A stretch of DNA of 64,000 nt from Melampsora larici-populina 98AG31. Its lineage: Eukaryota > Basidiomycota > Pucciniomycetes > Pucciniales > Melampsoraceae. The stretch spans positions 722,195-786,194 of the forward strand of contig NW_006768770.1 in NCBI RefSeq assembly GCF_000204055.1, read 5' to 3'. Made by a program: the position numbers and the translations under genes. The number at the start of each line of letters is the position of its first letter. Position 1 is the first letter of the stretch. The notes beneath the pieces were generated by a model, which worked only from the letters and a program-made list of their open reading frames with translations, made no database searches and had not been told where the DNA came from. Shown here piece after piece: positions 20,199 to 32,602 of the stretch.

Positions 20199-22541
20199 TT
20201 ATTGCATATGTTTGTAATCCTTCCATATCTGTTTTCCTGCGTCTCGTAGGGTTTTGACACTTTCAGACACAGAAAAATTACAAGGCGAAAGGGGTAACCA
20301 CAGCAAGGGATTACTGAACAGACCACTATAGTCTTTGGCTGCGGAGTACCGGGCGACACCAGCAAAAAGGTCCGCGTGGTTATATATGGCTAGTGATATC
20401 CGTTGTGGGGGTTGAGCATGGCCTGGTTGGCGGAGTATGTGGGTCACGGAATGCAACAAGACTTTGAATAAGCCATGCACAGAGTATCCATGGTCTCCGC
20501 ACAATGTGACTCCTAAATCGGGTAGTGCAAACCTCGCTCCGGTGTATCCACTACCAAGGAAAAAGACAGAGTCGAGAAGGTTTGAGTTTTTTCCGTCTTG
20601 GTGATAGTCACACTGCATATTGTACGATATTTGGCGACCTGAGTAACGAAGTCAGAAATTATGGTGAGGGTTCTCAAACACTCAAGCGCTGTCAAGTGGG
20701 GTACTCACCACACAAAATTCGATGGCGCATGTGGTGAATCCGCTGTTTCACAAGTACATCACCATCCTCAGAGAGTAAATCAATATTTTGATGTGCTATT
20801 TTGTACGCCTCGGGCTGGACAGCCAGAATCACTGCGAGCGAGACATCGTACTGCCAACCCAGCTCCATGGTGACTCGCGCATTCTCACGTCTCTTGTAGA
20901 GGGGGCCATCATTCATCTGAATCGCCTGAGGTAAGTTTTCTTTCCCTACGACGCGATTCCGCCATGCGGCGTCCGCCATCAAAGATCCTTGACGGTCGGG
21001 GCCAAAGGCCAGCTTCCTGTCTGCTATGTCCGCCGAATGGGTCTGAAAATGACCAAAAACCTTGAATCAGCTATTAGGCTTGAATTGAGGCAGATACAGA
21101 TGAAGTAGATGGAGTGGGGCCCGACTTACATCACCTAATCCATACCCAAGAGACTGATATTGGACTGTTCCATAAATTGCCCCAAAGTGTACCGAAGGCT
21201 GGCTGGCAGATTGCGAAAGCTGTGACCCGCTTTTCAGGGTGAGTGGGAAAGGTGTGAGAAGATGTGAATTGTTTGTGGGTGTCCTGTCGATAAGATCTTG
21301 ATCCACAACCGGTAGGTTATGTATTCTTGCCGAGCCAAGGCAAGCAAGGAGCGCCCGGTCCTGATTACCTGTAGATCAGTTACTGGGGGTTATTGTGTAG
21401 AAAGTTTGTGAAAGAACTTACGGCGCGATCCATGGCAGGTTTGTTCGTACCGGTGTTCGCGTTTTTGGGATCCCCCTGCTGTGTATACATATAAATGAAT
21501 GATCGGCCGCAAAAGATTGTGAAGAGACACTGACAGATCCATTGTTGATTTTTTCAACGGGCTTGTGCTCAGCAAGCTTGACCTTTGTTGAATCGACTTG
21601 CTTTGGTGCGAATATCAGGTAAGTGTCGCGCGGTTTGGTAAGAAATTGCGAAATTGGACATACGTCGGCATCCTCGGTTTCTGGCGACTTGGTTCGTTTA
21701 GGAGGCAGTCCAACTGCAAGCACTCGCCCAGCGATGTCCAATAATATGATAGGGACATCCGAAGGCAGCTCCCGAGGTGAAGCGGAGTTTTTCATGGCGA
21801 GAGCTTTCAAGGCGCGCAGATTTGGATAACGTAGCGCAAAAGGTTTCTCCCGACCTGGGTTGGAATTGTAAGCCAGTAGGTCTTTCATGATGTACCTTGC
21901 ACATACATAAACATCATGTTGAAGTGATGTCGACTGTCCTTCGTTTCTGGATTGTGTGAGCACAAATTCGACTGACTGTGGGATATCTCCGAGGGGGAGA
22001 TGAGAAGTCTCCTGCAAGAACCGCGCTACTGCGAGGTCGTAATCCACAGTAACAACAAGACTGTCCCTGAAACTCTTGCGAACATACTCAAAGGCCATCT
22101 TCTGCTGGATAAGCAATTGAGCCGGGGTGAAATCCTGAGCTGGAGTTGGCGGAAGAAGCGTGGCAGGAACGAAAGCGATATGTCGTTGCTGCTTGCGCTT
22201 CGCTGTTGATTATCCAAGTGACTCAGGATCGGCATTCATGATAAAGGGTCAATGCTATGGCTCACGCTGGTAAAAGGGAATGATACTTGAGCGTCTCTTC
22301 AAGGGAGATGAGTTATCCAGGTTAGCCTGCGAGGTTCCTTCGCTGCGGTGAGGCAGAGCGGCTGATCCTATAAACGGTGAAGTTTCTGATAGTTCAGTCA
22401 ATGGTGATGATGAGGGCTGATCATTTTCTGAGAGGTCAGTCAATGGTGACGAGATAGGCAGCGTCGTGATGCGGCGGTCAAGGTCGTGACTATCATGAGG
22501 GAGTTGATGAGATTCTGAGCGCACTGAAGTTGTTGAGATCT
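20199..22541 (-). CDS. Probable 2-oxoglutarate/Fe(II)-dependent oxygenase-like protein (Tet-like?), 5' end unresolved
   Basis: Six exons (22541-22266, 22202-21535, 21478-21422, 21360-21130, 21042-20709, 20638-20199) join in phase, about 668 residues. An upstream first exon is needed because 22541 starts in mid-codon. The N-terminal half is Ser/Pro-rich (SSPLTDLSENDQPSSSPLTE), followed by a folded region with EYVRKSFRDSLVVTVDYDLA. The last exon has the layout of a 2OG-Fe(II) dioxygenase core: an HxD pair in CDYHQDGKN, a strand GARFALPDLGVTL, a distal histidine in KVLLHSV, and an arginine in QRISLAIYNH about 20 residues on. Rust genomes contain many Tet-like 2OG-Fe(II) oxygenase genes, which makes this reading plausible; I cannot confirm it without a profile search. 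A 169-bp piece of exon 2 has been copied into the element at 19147-19905. Confidence 0.55.
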
Positions 22542-23928
22542 CTGTAATTCAATGGGCATTGAAGCTGGTCAGCAATCTGCCCAATCACATTTTGAGACAG
22601 GCCAACCAGATCTGTGTGGTCAAACATGCAACTTGTCATGAAGACGGTGCGGATTACTGGGGTCAGCTGCATTTCAACAATCCATAAAAAGGCCAACCAG
22701 ATCCGTTCAGTCATACACGCAACTTGTCGCGCAGACTGGGTGGATCACTGGGGTTCGGCCGCAACGCAACTTGTCGATGTGCCAGCCCCCCAGGTGGATG
22801 ATCCTTTTTTTAGGAGAGCGAAACGGAACCCACCGGTGGGATCCATGAGTGGCAAGCTCTTCCTAGCGTGCTAACAAGACAGCAGGGGTTATTGGGATTG
22901 TGGTGAATCCTTGACGGTAAGCAGTTCTCTGGGAGGTGCCTCAATGAAAAGGCAAAAGCCTGACAAAAATGCCAACAACGGGTACTAGGGAAGCTTGGTA
23001 GCCTTCATTTCCAAGTAATCCGTGTGGAGGTGAGAGCCGCAAATGATAGGTCTGTGAGTTGCAATTAGGTTTAAACCGGGGTCTGCACATACTACTTGAC
23101 CTGAACCCCTCTGAACCTTGTTAAATCTGCGAAAGTCTGGGGGGCCCCGGTTGTCGACAACCGTGGGCACACTACTATGTGATGTGCATGGTCAATTGTG
23201 CTCAACGCAGCGATTTAGAGCGAATTTATTTAAGTCCTTCCTTTCCAATCATCATATCCAATGAAGCAGGAAACCCAAATAGGTACAATGAGATTGAGAT
23301 GTGTCACCGCGGCTCTGCTGTCTAAATATACTCAACTCAAATCGATAACACCCTTAATCATTAATTAAACCCAGTCGCTAATCGACTTCAATTGACTATC
23401 AACTCTGATCTATACTCGACTTGTATCCTTCTCTTACCTTGTCACCAAACCTCTGTGCATTCGAGCATGGCGGAACTAATGCTTTGTACTTGGTCTCAGT
23501 GTATTAAAAGAAAGCATACCGACTCAAATATCCGTGTCAGCATTCGGCGCCTTCGGTTGTCAACAATCGTGAGTAATCAGTTGGTTTTCATTTTCTGTTT
23601 GACCCTTTATTTCTTTTTTCTCTTCACAGTGCAACACCAAGCGTTCAGCGTTCAGCGTGCTTTTCACCTCAGTCACATCACTCAATCTCAAATCTCGGCA
23701 GCCATAGACTCAGTAGGCTCAGTCCCCAAGCAATATCCCTTTTACACAGCACCCTTGTGGTACAGTTGTATAGACGCTGATTGTCACTATAAATTTGTCT
23801 CCATGGTCGATTGACTGATACTGTTTCACATCAGTCACTGACTACTATCATCCTCCTGCACCATCTCCAATAACCTAGTCCGAACTCGAAAGCGACACTC
23901 TTGTTTCAATCTAATCACCAACCGTCCA
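22542..23928. other. Intergenic, short tandem repeat and two palindrome copies
   Basis: 22599-22780 holds two diverged copies of a roughly 90-bp unit (GGCCAACCAGATCTGTGTGG and GGCCAACCAGATCCGTTCAG starts, each with GCAACTTGTC). Palindrome copies lie at 23148-23163 (CGGTTGTCGACAACCG) and 23554-23569 (CGGTTGTCAACAATCG). A tiny two-exon gene from ATG 23467 (MAELMLCTWSQCIKRK) is possible but weak. The missing first exon of the oxygenase-like gene may lie in 22560-22720. Confidence 0.45.
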
Positions 23929-24956
23929 ATGCATCGAAAGAATATCGCATATCATTGTCCTCACCTCCACTCTTGTAGCAGCACGATGAAGAGGAAAAAA
24001 AAATGCGTTGATTGTGTGGCATTGACCAAGTCCAGTGTCATAAAACATGCAGCCAGTACTTCGTTGCATCCTAACTGTAGTCCCAACTGCCCAGCTTACG
24101 GAGGTAAGCACTTCCGTTAACGCTGTGCCCGAATGGAAACTGACATGTGCATGATGCGATTGATTGGATCACAGTAGAAACATTTGCATCTTTTCCATTT
24201 GCGAGAAAGCAGCAAGATCAGCCGGATTTCCAAAACCCAAGCCCCGTCACAGGTAAGTTGAAAGACTTTTGGAAACTTACGACATTTTGACTGGTAGATA
24301 TCTTTCTATATGCTTCTCTACTTCCTACCAGTCGGCGAAGGTCCGTCACGTGCAACCACACATAGGGATTCGGACCCATGGCCTCTGCCGGATGAAGCAT
24401 TCATTTTGAAAATCAGAAAAGAACGCCATCCTTCAAAGTCGGTGTCTCATGCGACGCCCGGCGATCAACACGAGGATCCGGTCAGTAAGGATGCTTCAAA
24501 TACTCCCATAGAAATGGTTGAACATGCAGGTATAATCATTCCAAGGACCAGTGCAACGTTTATCCAGGAAATTGATTTGCTTCCTGTCCAACAGCCAGGC
24601 GCGGGAGTTCAAATAGCCGTGAGGATGATCGCCTCCTAGACAATGTATCAAAGCACCAAGACCATCGTGAACTGGCCTCAGCTTTGGGAGATAAGGCCAA
24701 AGTTAATCACATCAGTTCTCTTTCAAATTTGGGAAGTAAGGTCAAACTTGTTCATATCGCTCCTGGTTCAACTTCGAGAAATGAGGTCAAAGTTGATCAC
24801 ATAACTCCTTTTACTACCGCGTCCGATGTTGTCAAAGTGACGACGCTAAATACAATATTTGCCTTCGTATTTGTGGGTTACTTTGGGGTTTTCATTGCTT
24901 GGAAGTGGGCGTTACCATTATTGTTATGTTTATTGATCTCAATGTTAAACTTTTGA
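23929..24956 (+). CDS. Cys-rich protein with 15-residue repeats and a C-terminal membrane anchor
   Basis: Exons 23929-24103, 24175-24252, 24332-24529 and 24595-24956 join in phase to 270 residues. The first 60 residues are Cys/His-rich (YHCPHLHSC; KKKCVDCVAL; HPNCSPNCP), possibly a zinc-binding module. The middle is hydrophilic. Residues about 185-230 are three imperfect 15-residue repeats (AKVNHISSLSNLGS, VKLVHIAPGSTSRN, VKVDHITPFTTASD). The last 40 residues are hydrophobic (TIFAFVFVGYFGVFIAW, then ALPLLLCLLISML), so the protein is probably tail-anchored. Donor and acceptor sites are canonical throughout. No family recognised; the combination of Cys-rich head, short repeats and tail anchor is unusual. 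Confidence 0.6.
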
Positions 24957-27079
24957 GCACTGTGGTCGTGCGCTTCTGGTGATCTTGAGCACTCCACTGT
25001 TCTTTTTATCTTAGCACTAATGAGAATCATTCAACATCCAAGTCAACAAATAGCAAATGCCCAAGAGGGCCGTATTGGAGAGCGAGCTGGTTGAGGCTGG
25101 TTGTACACCGTGCTGCAGTAGAGTCCTTGTGTTGAAGTTCCAACCAAGGCTCGTGCAGATCATACTGAAATCCAGTCGGCAGACCAAGGCAGTGGGTACC
25201 CCTGAGAGGCGTCGGTTTCGATCTGAGCAAATTATCATATTGCATCAGTTTGAACCGCCTAGAATGGATCTTGATGTCAATTAATTCGATACTCGAGAGC
25301 ATACATCTCATATGTCAAACCAATCTCCAGATCCGAGTTCAACTTCGAAGTTTGCAATCCAGTTCTTTGGGTTATACAGTAGATCAAAGAGCAGACAACG
25401 CTCATCACGAGTTCACCGGTTTCATGAAAGATGATGCTCCAGAGTGAAATTATTTACTACAAGGGCGGGAAAACCCATCGATCAAATGGATCAAGAAAAG
25501 TCTTCTGAAACCAAGAATGTGATTCCTGAAGCTCAAGAAGATTTTGACAGAATGCTTGAGCACGCCTCAATTCCAAAAGAAGGAGAAGGTGGGGGAACCA
25601 CGATCCTGTACAATATCCTGTCTGATCATCCTACTACCAGTGTTTACGCTCGAAACCAGGAATTATTTGTCATTGGCTATACTTCTTTCATGCAGTTTCC
25701 TTTCCTCCTCCAGTCTCTAGTTAAATACAACTCGGCCACACAACATTCTCATGAACCTCAAAACCTCCAACTGAAAAACTGAGTTTTGCTATATGATGTT
25801 ATGTTAAGATTTAATCTCTCATTGTGGACACCCTTTCGAAATTCAATGTTTCATTCAGGCCAAGTGAAACGGAAGTGAAAACTCCCTCTTACATCTAGGT
25901 TCAATTCATCTTGTCCTGAAAGACAAAAAGACAAATCTCAAAATACAGGGATATCCATAGTCCAACTTTGATGTGTGCTCTGGTATCCAGAAACAACTCT
26001 ACCATCTAGCTTCGAGAAAGATTTGAAAGCCCACGTTGAAATTATCACCACCAGGATTGATAAAGCAGCTGGATTGGAAAACCCCAGTTGCTTGATCAGC
26101 TCAGTTGTCATCCCCGACTGGCTTTGCCAGAGGTGAGGAAAGACTCACCCAAGATTCGAATGTTGATCACCACGAATGCCTTGGAAGGCTGGTATTTTGC
26201 TGCGATGCCAGGGTCTTCACTTTCGAATTCCGCTTGAACGTATCTTGAACTATATTTGACTGAGGCTGATATGGATATAAGGCGGTCAGGTTGACCTATA
26301 TCACTGTAAGAAATCGCAGAGGGTTGAATCACCTTCATTCCCAAGAACTCCTGCCCCATTAAGGGGTTCTTCAACCAGTTGCAACTCGTCACCAGTGTCA
26401 AGTTTAATAGCTGCCTCAAGTTGTTTGAATTTTGCGTCGATTGCTTCTTTCAAATCTTCGGCGCTCATTTCAAATTGGATATATTTCTCCAAGTGGTTAT
26501 AAAGGGGTATGTCAAAATGCTTGAGAGGAAGGAGAAGATGTTGTATTGTGAGTTGCACATCATATGGTGCGTTTGCAACTCTTTTAAAGTCTTTTTGGAG
26601 CAAGTTTATCCTTGTTCGACTGCTTAACCATTCAGCTAAGTGACTGAATAAACCAACCCTTATCGAAAGTTGAGCCAGTTGTAAGCAGGCAGCACGTGAT
26701 AAGCAGAATAGAATTCGGCGGTTTTCTTGAAAGGGGCATTCTGTGAATCCCTTTCAACATCTAGCCTCAGCTCAGATCTTAAGTACTACTGGTCAGCTCA
26801 CGTGCTTCATCCCTCAGCCGCTTAAATTGCGGTGGTTCTGGCCTGTCCAACCCGAGGCTCATGGTGGCTGAGCAGTTCAACAACAGTGGATCAAGCTTAC
26901 TCAATATTCGTTTATTCGTCCGAATACAAGGCTTCGACGCGTTCTCATCAGCTCCGCGGCAATCCGAATTCTCAACTTTTTGAATCAAAGGCATCTATTT
27001 ATTTAAAATTATCATATTCACCTCTAAAGATTTCAAATTCTCCTAGAAAGTTTGAATTGTTGGTCACCCTCAAACCGAA
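24957..27079. other. Low gene density, possible unresolved minus-strand gene
   Basis: Minus-strand frames at 26863-26803 (MSLGLDRPEPPQFKRLRDEA, ending in a GTGAGC donor) and about 26603-26301 (YIQFEMSAEDLKEAIDAKF, helical) could be exons of one coiled-coil gene; the opening resembles FNRPKPPRYPRF of the gene at 5218-6422. I could not join them in phase. A plus-strand frame from ATG 25486 (MDQEKSSETKNVIPEAQED) to 25782 and a minus frame at 25311-25027 are also possible exons. None is secure. Confidence 0.3.
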
Positions 27080-30000
27080 ATGCCTCCTCCAAATCAGATT
27101 GTGTGCCGCTGCGCACGTTGTTCGATGTCAATATGTCGCTTCAAGCAAGTAGAACAGCCAGGCCGCATCTGGCAGCCAAAATCCCAGACATACAAGGAAC
27201 ATCGAGATGCAATCAAGAAAGCTGCTACACCGTCACGTGAACACACCGTCGGTGCCGAGAGTCACACTCATTCATCCGCGAACCAATTAGGCCGAGATCG
27301 AAGTACGGTCATAAATCTCCAATGAGATTACATTGAATGAGCTGATATCTTTTGCTGAAATTTCGGCCACCACAGGTATACAGCATGAGCCAACGAACCA
27401 TTGGTCACATCTGGATATTGCATCCCGGATCAGCTCACTCCGACAGCCTCAAGATCAGTCCACTAGTCACTTTCAGCCTGTATGGGACGGGATGACCATT
27501 GACTCAAGTATGTAGTAAGCATACTTCGCTTGGAAGGGTTGAATGTTGACACTCATCTGTTACAAATAATTAGGTAAACATAGCATCCAATATTACGATC
27601 AATTCCAACGCAAAGAAGCCGCAAACTTAATTTTAATCACCATGGTCACCTGTCTACACTTATTCGAACACATCAGTGTGGCAATCGCTAGCCTATGTCT
27701 CCATGTAATTCAAGTCGCCTTATCTATCTGCAATATTTCAGGCGGACATAGCAGAGATTGGAGACCGGTAGATATCAGAACTGTGATTAGTGACTTGAGG
27801 ATTGAGCCAGAGATCAAACGAACTTTCTGCTGCCCTAAATGCTTTCAACTTTATTATGACAACAAGATTCCACAAAACTGCACCTACCGAGCTACTCGAC
27901 GAAGTCCCAAGTGTAAAGCCCCTCTATATCGCAAGACCCGTGGGCCTAATGGTGTCGAAAAGTTGCATGCCACCCGACTTCTCTCCACGCTATCTTTCAC
28001 CGACTGGTTAGCTAGGTTTTTGAACAGACCGGGCATTGAAGATTATCTCGCTTGCGATAAAGATCCGAAGAGCCCTTCCGTGATGGACGACGTTTGGCAT
28101 GGGTCAATGTGGAAAACTCGTCGTGGAATCGATGGCAGATCATTCACAAGCTCTCATAATAATCTTGTGTTTTCATTAAACGTCGACTGGTTCAATCCTC
28201 TGGGAAATAAAGCTGCAGGCAAACATATATCTATAGGAACAATCGCACTTGTCTGCCTTAATTTGCCGCCCGACATCAGATCCGCTCCGGAAAACATTTT
28301 TCTTGCAGGTTTAATTCCTGGACCCTCAGAACCCAAATTGACGGACATAAATAAAGTGTTAGCCCCATTGGTTCTGGAGCTCAAAGATTTGTGGAACGGT
28401 GTCAAGTTTTCTTCGACTTTCAACCATCCCAGGCACGGCCGCATCATCCGTGTCATGCTAGGCCCAATCATATGTGACCTGCCAGCCATACGGAAAGTAC
28501 TAGGAATGGCTGGCCACGCCTCCAAAAAGCATTTATGCTCAATATGTCTAATCCAGAGTCATAATCTGGACATGATTGATATCCCGAAGAAATTATACCG
28601 ATCTCATCGCGTTCTTCGTGCAGCATCATTGGCCTGGAAGAACGCTACTACTATTGAAGAAAGGAAAGAAATCTTCAAAGCACATGGTGTACGATATTCG
28701 GTATTATGGGAGCTTCCTTACTTCAATCCACTCAAACACACCGTAGTTGAGCCGATGCACAATATATTCCTGGGCCTACTTCGAAACCATGCACTGAATA
28801 TCTTCGGTATGAAAACAAAACCCAAGAACAGCGACGGCAAGGCAGTGAACAACTCTAACCCCGAACACTGTCCGGATCCCGCTTCAGACGACGACGAAAT
28901 GTTAGGATCTGAGGGCTCAGATGAACATGAGATGACCAGTGAAGATGATAACATGAATGAGTCGAGTTCGGCGTATATCCGCTCATGCCAATCAGCATCA
29001 ATAGATAACTTGGATGCGCTCTCGGACACAGAAAGCTATGGGTGTCATGATGATGAGATGGACCTGGCTCTTGCATTTGAAAATATGGACCTTGATAGCT
29101 TGAGTAAACCTAACGACATCGAAGAAACAAACTACATTGATGCGGATGATGACAGCGATTCAGATCTCTCATCAGAAGATGCGATATCGGAATTCGAAAT
29201 GGACGATGGGGAGGAAGACTTTAGTAATATTTTCAGTGATAAGCACAATCTGAATTTACTACATGATGCTATACAGCAAGTTCAACTCCCTACCTGGATT
29301 GGTCGAGTGCCAAAAGGAATTGGGACAGCATCAGGTGGCAAGTTAAAAGCAGACGAATGGGTAATACTTTTTCAGACGATGATCATTCCTGCGCTGATCT
29401 TGAGATCTCACGACACAGACACTGCTTCATCCAATATGTTTAGCCACAAAGGTGTCCAAAATACCCTTCACCTGATCAGTGTAATGAATATAGTGCGGCA
29501 ATTAGAGGTTTCACAAGATGATGTTAAATCTTTACAATATCATCTGAAAAAATATCGCCAGGGCCTATCACATCTGTACGGTTCCTTCCCAGTACTACCC
29601 AATCAGCACATGGCTCTCCACATTCCTCATGTTCTAAAGGTCTTCGGTCCCGCGCCTCAGTGGACGGCATGGACGTTTGAAAGACTGAATGGTCTATTGA
29701 CACAGATACCGAATAATAATCACCCTGGTACGTGTGAGATTTTCGCTTCTCTATCATCTGCATTCCATAACATTCCTGACACTTTACTCACTCGCAATCC
29801 ATCTGACCACCAACACGATGCTTGATTCTATTCGCCTACATCTCATAGACGACCGAGAACTCACGCTCCTCAGAAAGTGGACCACAGCTCAGAACCTGCG
29901 GTCTATCCTTCCAGTTTTGTGCAAAAGCCTCCCGAGAGAAGCATCAACACTACTTGTAAAATTCTCATTGCCCAAACGTGCATGGCGCAGTGCCTCTGGA

Positions 30001-30627
30001 CGTCTTCAATCAGAAGACGCAAGTCCGGAGTATGCATACGATCCCCGGAAGTCTGATAGTCTTGACTACGATTCTCATGTCCGCCTTGTGCGCAGGATGA
30101 ACGAAATCTATGAAGAGAGGGTCGTGATTGCTACAGAGGTTTACAAAACGAAACAGCAAGACAAAGGCATCATTCCTCTTTCTCGATGGGTGAATCAGCT
30201 GCACTCAGTGGATGTTCATAATGTCAAATATACCATCAAAAGCAAAAATGTCGCAAATAGCACTGTGCTATATCAGGTCAAGAACGCACAGCGGAAGACT
30301 GTAGTGGTCTGCGGTCAAATCGAGGAAATTTTCACTACAATGGTCAGGAGAGATGAAAGAAACGATATTCAACTTTGGCTCGAGATCAATAGGTTTGATG
30401 ACTTGAAAGCTGTGCATCAAAAGAAACATTGCCTCAAGGATTGGCCGCATGTCAAGATGAGACTGGTGTATAACCGACAGAAGACAATCGATTTAATCCG
30501 CGTTGACGAACTCGTGAGCCATGTAGCTTTGTGGAAGACTCCAAAGGATTGTTTTGGTATCACTGAGTCAACTTTGCTAGTCACTGACCTATCTAAAAAG
30601 TCGTGCACTAATCATACTATCTTGTAG
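27080..30627 (+). CDS. Plavaka-type (CACTA/Tnp2-related) transposase, near intact
   Basis: The order of domains is that of fungal Plavaka transposases: an N-terminal Cys-pair zinc motif from ATG 27080 (CRCARCSMSICR), short 5' exons, then a long exon with CCPKCFQLYYDN, DVWHGSMWKT, the transposase core and a C-terminal exon. Candidate DDE acidic residues are intact: D in LNVDWFNPLGNKAAGK, D in GPIICDLPAIRKVLG, and E in WTFERLNGLL. The usual D-P-M-H box reads VEPMHNIFLGLL. A Ser/Asp/Glu-rich insertion (28860-29240) splits the core. The intron at 29728-29848 restores frame into DDRELTLLRKW and the final 259 residues; the longer in-frame ORF end at 29825 is intron read-through. The 5' introns before 27740 are less certain. 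I did not identify the element ends. Confidence 0.8.
27080..30627 (+). mobile_element. Plavaka transposon (coding part)
   Basis: Extent given by the transposase gene; terminal inverted repeats and target-site duplication were not found by eye, so the element ends are open. Confidence 0.6.
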
Positions 30628-32152
30628 CTGTAAAAATCTCCCGAGTCCACACACTTTGTGTTCTTTTGCTAACTTTTGTACATAGTATTTTCTGACCTAA
30701 GTTCTGTATTGAGTATGCATGCTGATAGTTGTACTCAATTTTGTTCTCCATTTAATAGCCCTCTCGTGTCCAAAAGGCCAGGATCAGGCTTTGCTTAGAC
30801 TCTCATACCTCCTTCATCTTGCGCAAGGCCGCGGTTGTTGACAACCGTGACCCAGAGGTGCTATTTTGAGTAACACAGCACTCCGCCCAAATTCGATAGT
30901 ACTATCTCCGACGGGAGTACCTTTGTCACAATTGATTGCTCCTTCCTCTCAAACTTGAAGGTTTTTGTATCAATCGCTCATTTGTAGCTTTTTACTTTTT
31001 ACATTTGTTTTTTGAGTCAGTGTCGTCTTTTTGGGCCCAGATTTCTCTTTGTCTGTTTCCAATTCCGACTATTTATCTTTTGTTACTCAATCAGTGGTCA
31101 TCTTCCTTTATTTCATTTCTGCCTTTGGAATAATCATGATAAGACGAGTACTGTTTTCGTAGCCCTCTCGGGTCCGCGATATAAGCATCAGGCTTCTCTC
31201 ACTCTCGAACCTCCACCTTGCGCAAGGCCGGGGTTGTTGACAACCGTGACCCAGGGATGCCAGGTAGAGTACCGTGTATTTTACGGCCGACAGGAGGACC
31301 GCTCTTCATCAACAGTTTAGTAGTTTACACCTGCAACTTTATCAAGCCGCATTATACTGATTAAAAAGAAATGGAATGAAACAAAGGCCTAAGGCCATAA
31401 GCATTTGATTTGACTGACTCACTGACTCAGTGGGTCAGTTGTCAGACAGACCAAGTTGTCACATGTTTTGGTCTATCAACTGATCTTCTCAAGGAACCGC
31501 TTTGTCACTTTGTCGTTTGTCTCTTATTGATTGTGAGCTATCCAGACAGCTGGTGGCAACACCGGGTGGCAAAGACTGCATGAGAATTTTGGGCATGCTC
31601 ATTTCTCTGAAACTTCAGGGTTTTTGTCTCAATCACTCAATCATAAGCTTTCTAAGTTTCCTAGGTCAGTGTTGTCTTTTTGGGCTCTGATTTCTCTTCG
31701 CGTGTTTCCAATTAATTTCGACCATTCATCTTTGCTCACTCAATCATTGGTCATCGTCCTCTATTTGATTTCTCTCTTTGGAACATTCAGCGCCTTTGGT
31801 ATGTACTTGACGACCCTGAGCCCTTTTCCCTTTTTCCGTTGATCTGTTTGAACTCTTGATTGAACCTGAGATTATTAACTAATCTACGCATCAATAAGAC
31901 TCGAAGAAGACGCTGTATTTATTTTTAGTAACCCGGGATGCAAAGAAAAGAGTTTACAACAGTGCGTATAATGAGGGACGCAGGAGGTCACGAGGAACCT
32001 GTAAGTACTTTCAGGGGTATGTGTTAAGCTCAAAGCATGAGGCTTCACCGGTAGCTAAAGAATTATATCCAAACTGGCTCTACTATATCAATCACCCCGT
32101 CCAAGCGTCGCTGGAAGCCGGTGATAAGTTTGTATCTGTCAAAATAAAAATG
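30628..32152. repeat. Intergenic with diverged duplications
   Basis: Two overlapping duplications are visible. AGCCCTCTCGTGTCC at about 30760 and AGCCCTCTCGGGTCC at about 31160 each lead into GCGCAAGGCC and a palindrome (CGGTTGTTGACAACCG at 30832-30847, GGGTTGTTGACAACCG at 31231-31246). Separately, 30947-31135 and 31606-31795 are similar over about 190 bp (GTCAGTGTCGTCTTTTTGGG and GTCAGTGTTGTCTTTTTGGG). No gene supported. Confidence 0.6.
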
Positions 32153-32602
32153 TCAGTGTTTAGATACATCATCACTCAAGGGAAAAGACGGACTTTGATG
32201 AATCAGAGCATTCCAAAAATCGATCATTTCCTTTTTCATCATGTAGAATGCTGGAGACAGCCGAATATATCTCCTCAAATATACTCCAGCAAAAATACCA
32301 ATGACCCAAGGGATACTCTGTGTAAGCCGCCCACAGAATCCGTTTTTTGGTTGCAACCCAAGGGGTAGCAAAACCTCTTCGATCATAACCGAGCAGATCT
32401 GGGAGGCGAAAAGTGTCTTCCACCTTGGTATTTTGTGATGCCAGGCCACCGATATCAAGGCCCTTACCGTATCAATCCATACTGGAGAACTTTGTGTAAG
32501 ACGAACTAGAGGTTGATAAAGTTCGATCAAAGTTCGAGCTATGTATAACGGAAGTATGTGTTGAAAGAGTCCACCATAGGGTCGAAGATAGGATCGAGTC
32601 AT
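32153..32602 (-). CDS. Hypothetical protein with hydrophobic segments, single open frame
   Basis: An ATG-initiated frame of 149 residues (MTRSYLRPYGGLFQHILPLY) with a hydrophobic C-terminal half (SIPWVIGIFAGVYLRR) and a short positively charged end. Mixed polar and aromatic composition resembles a genuine helical protein, but there is no homologue in the window and no recognisable motif. It may include an intron near 32380 or be the first exon of a longer gene. Confidence 0.4.
   Translation of the reverse strand: MTRSYLRPYGGLFQHILPLYIARTLIELYQPLVRLTQSSPVWIDTVRALISVAWHHKIPRWKTLFASQICSVMIEEVLLPLGLQPKNGFCGRLTQSIPWVIGIFAGVYLRRYIRLSPAFYMMKKEMIDFWNALIHQSPSFPLSDDVSKH

Noticed and set aside
29728..29825. 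C-terminal end of the Plavaka ORF at 29825
   Set aside because: A GTACGT donor at 29728 and an AG at 29848 restore frame into the conserved RELTLLRKW block.
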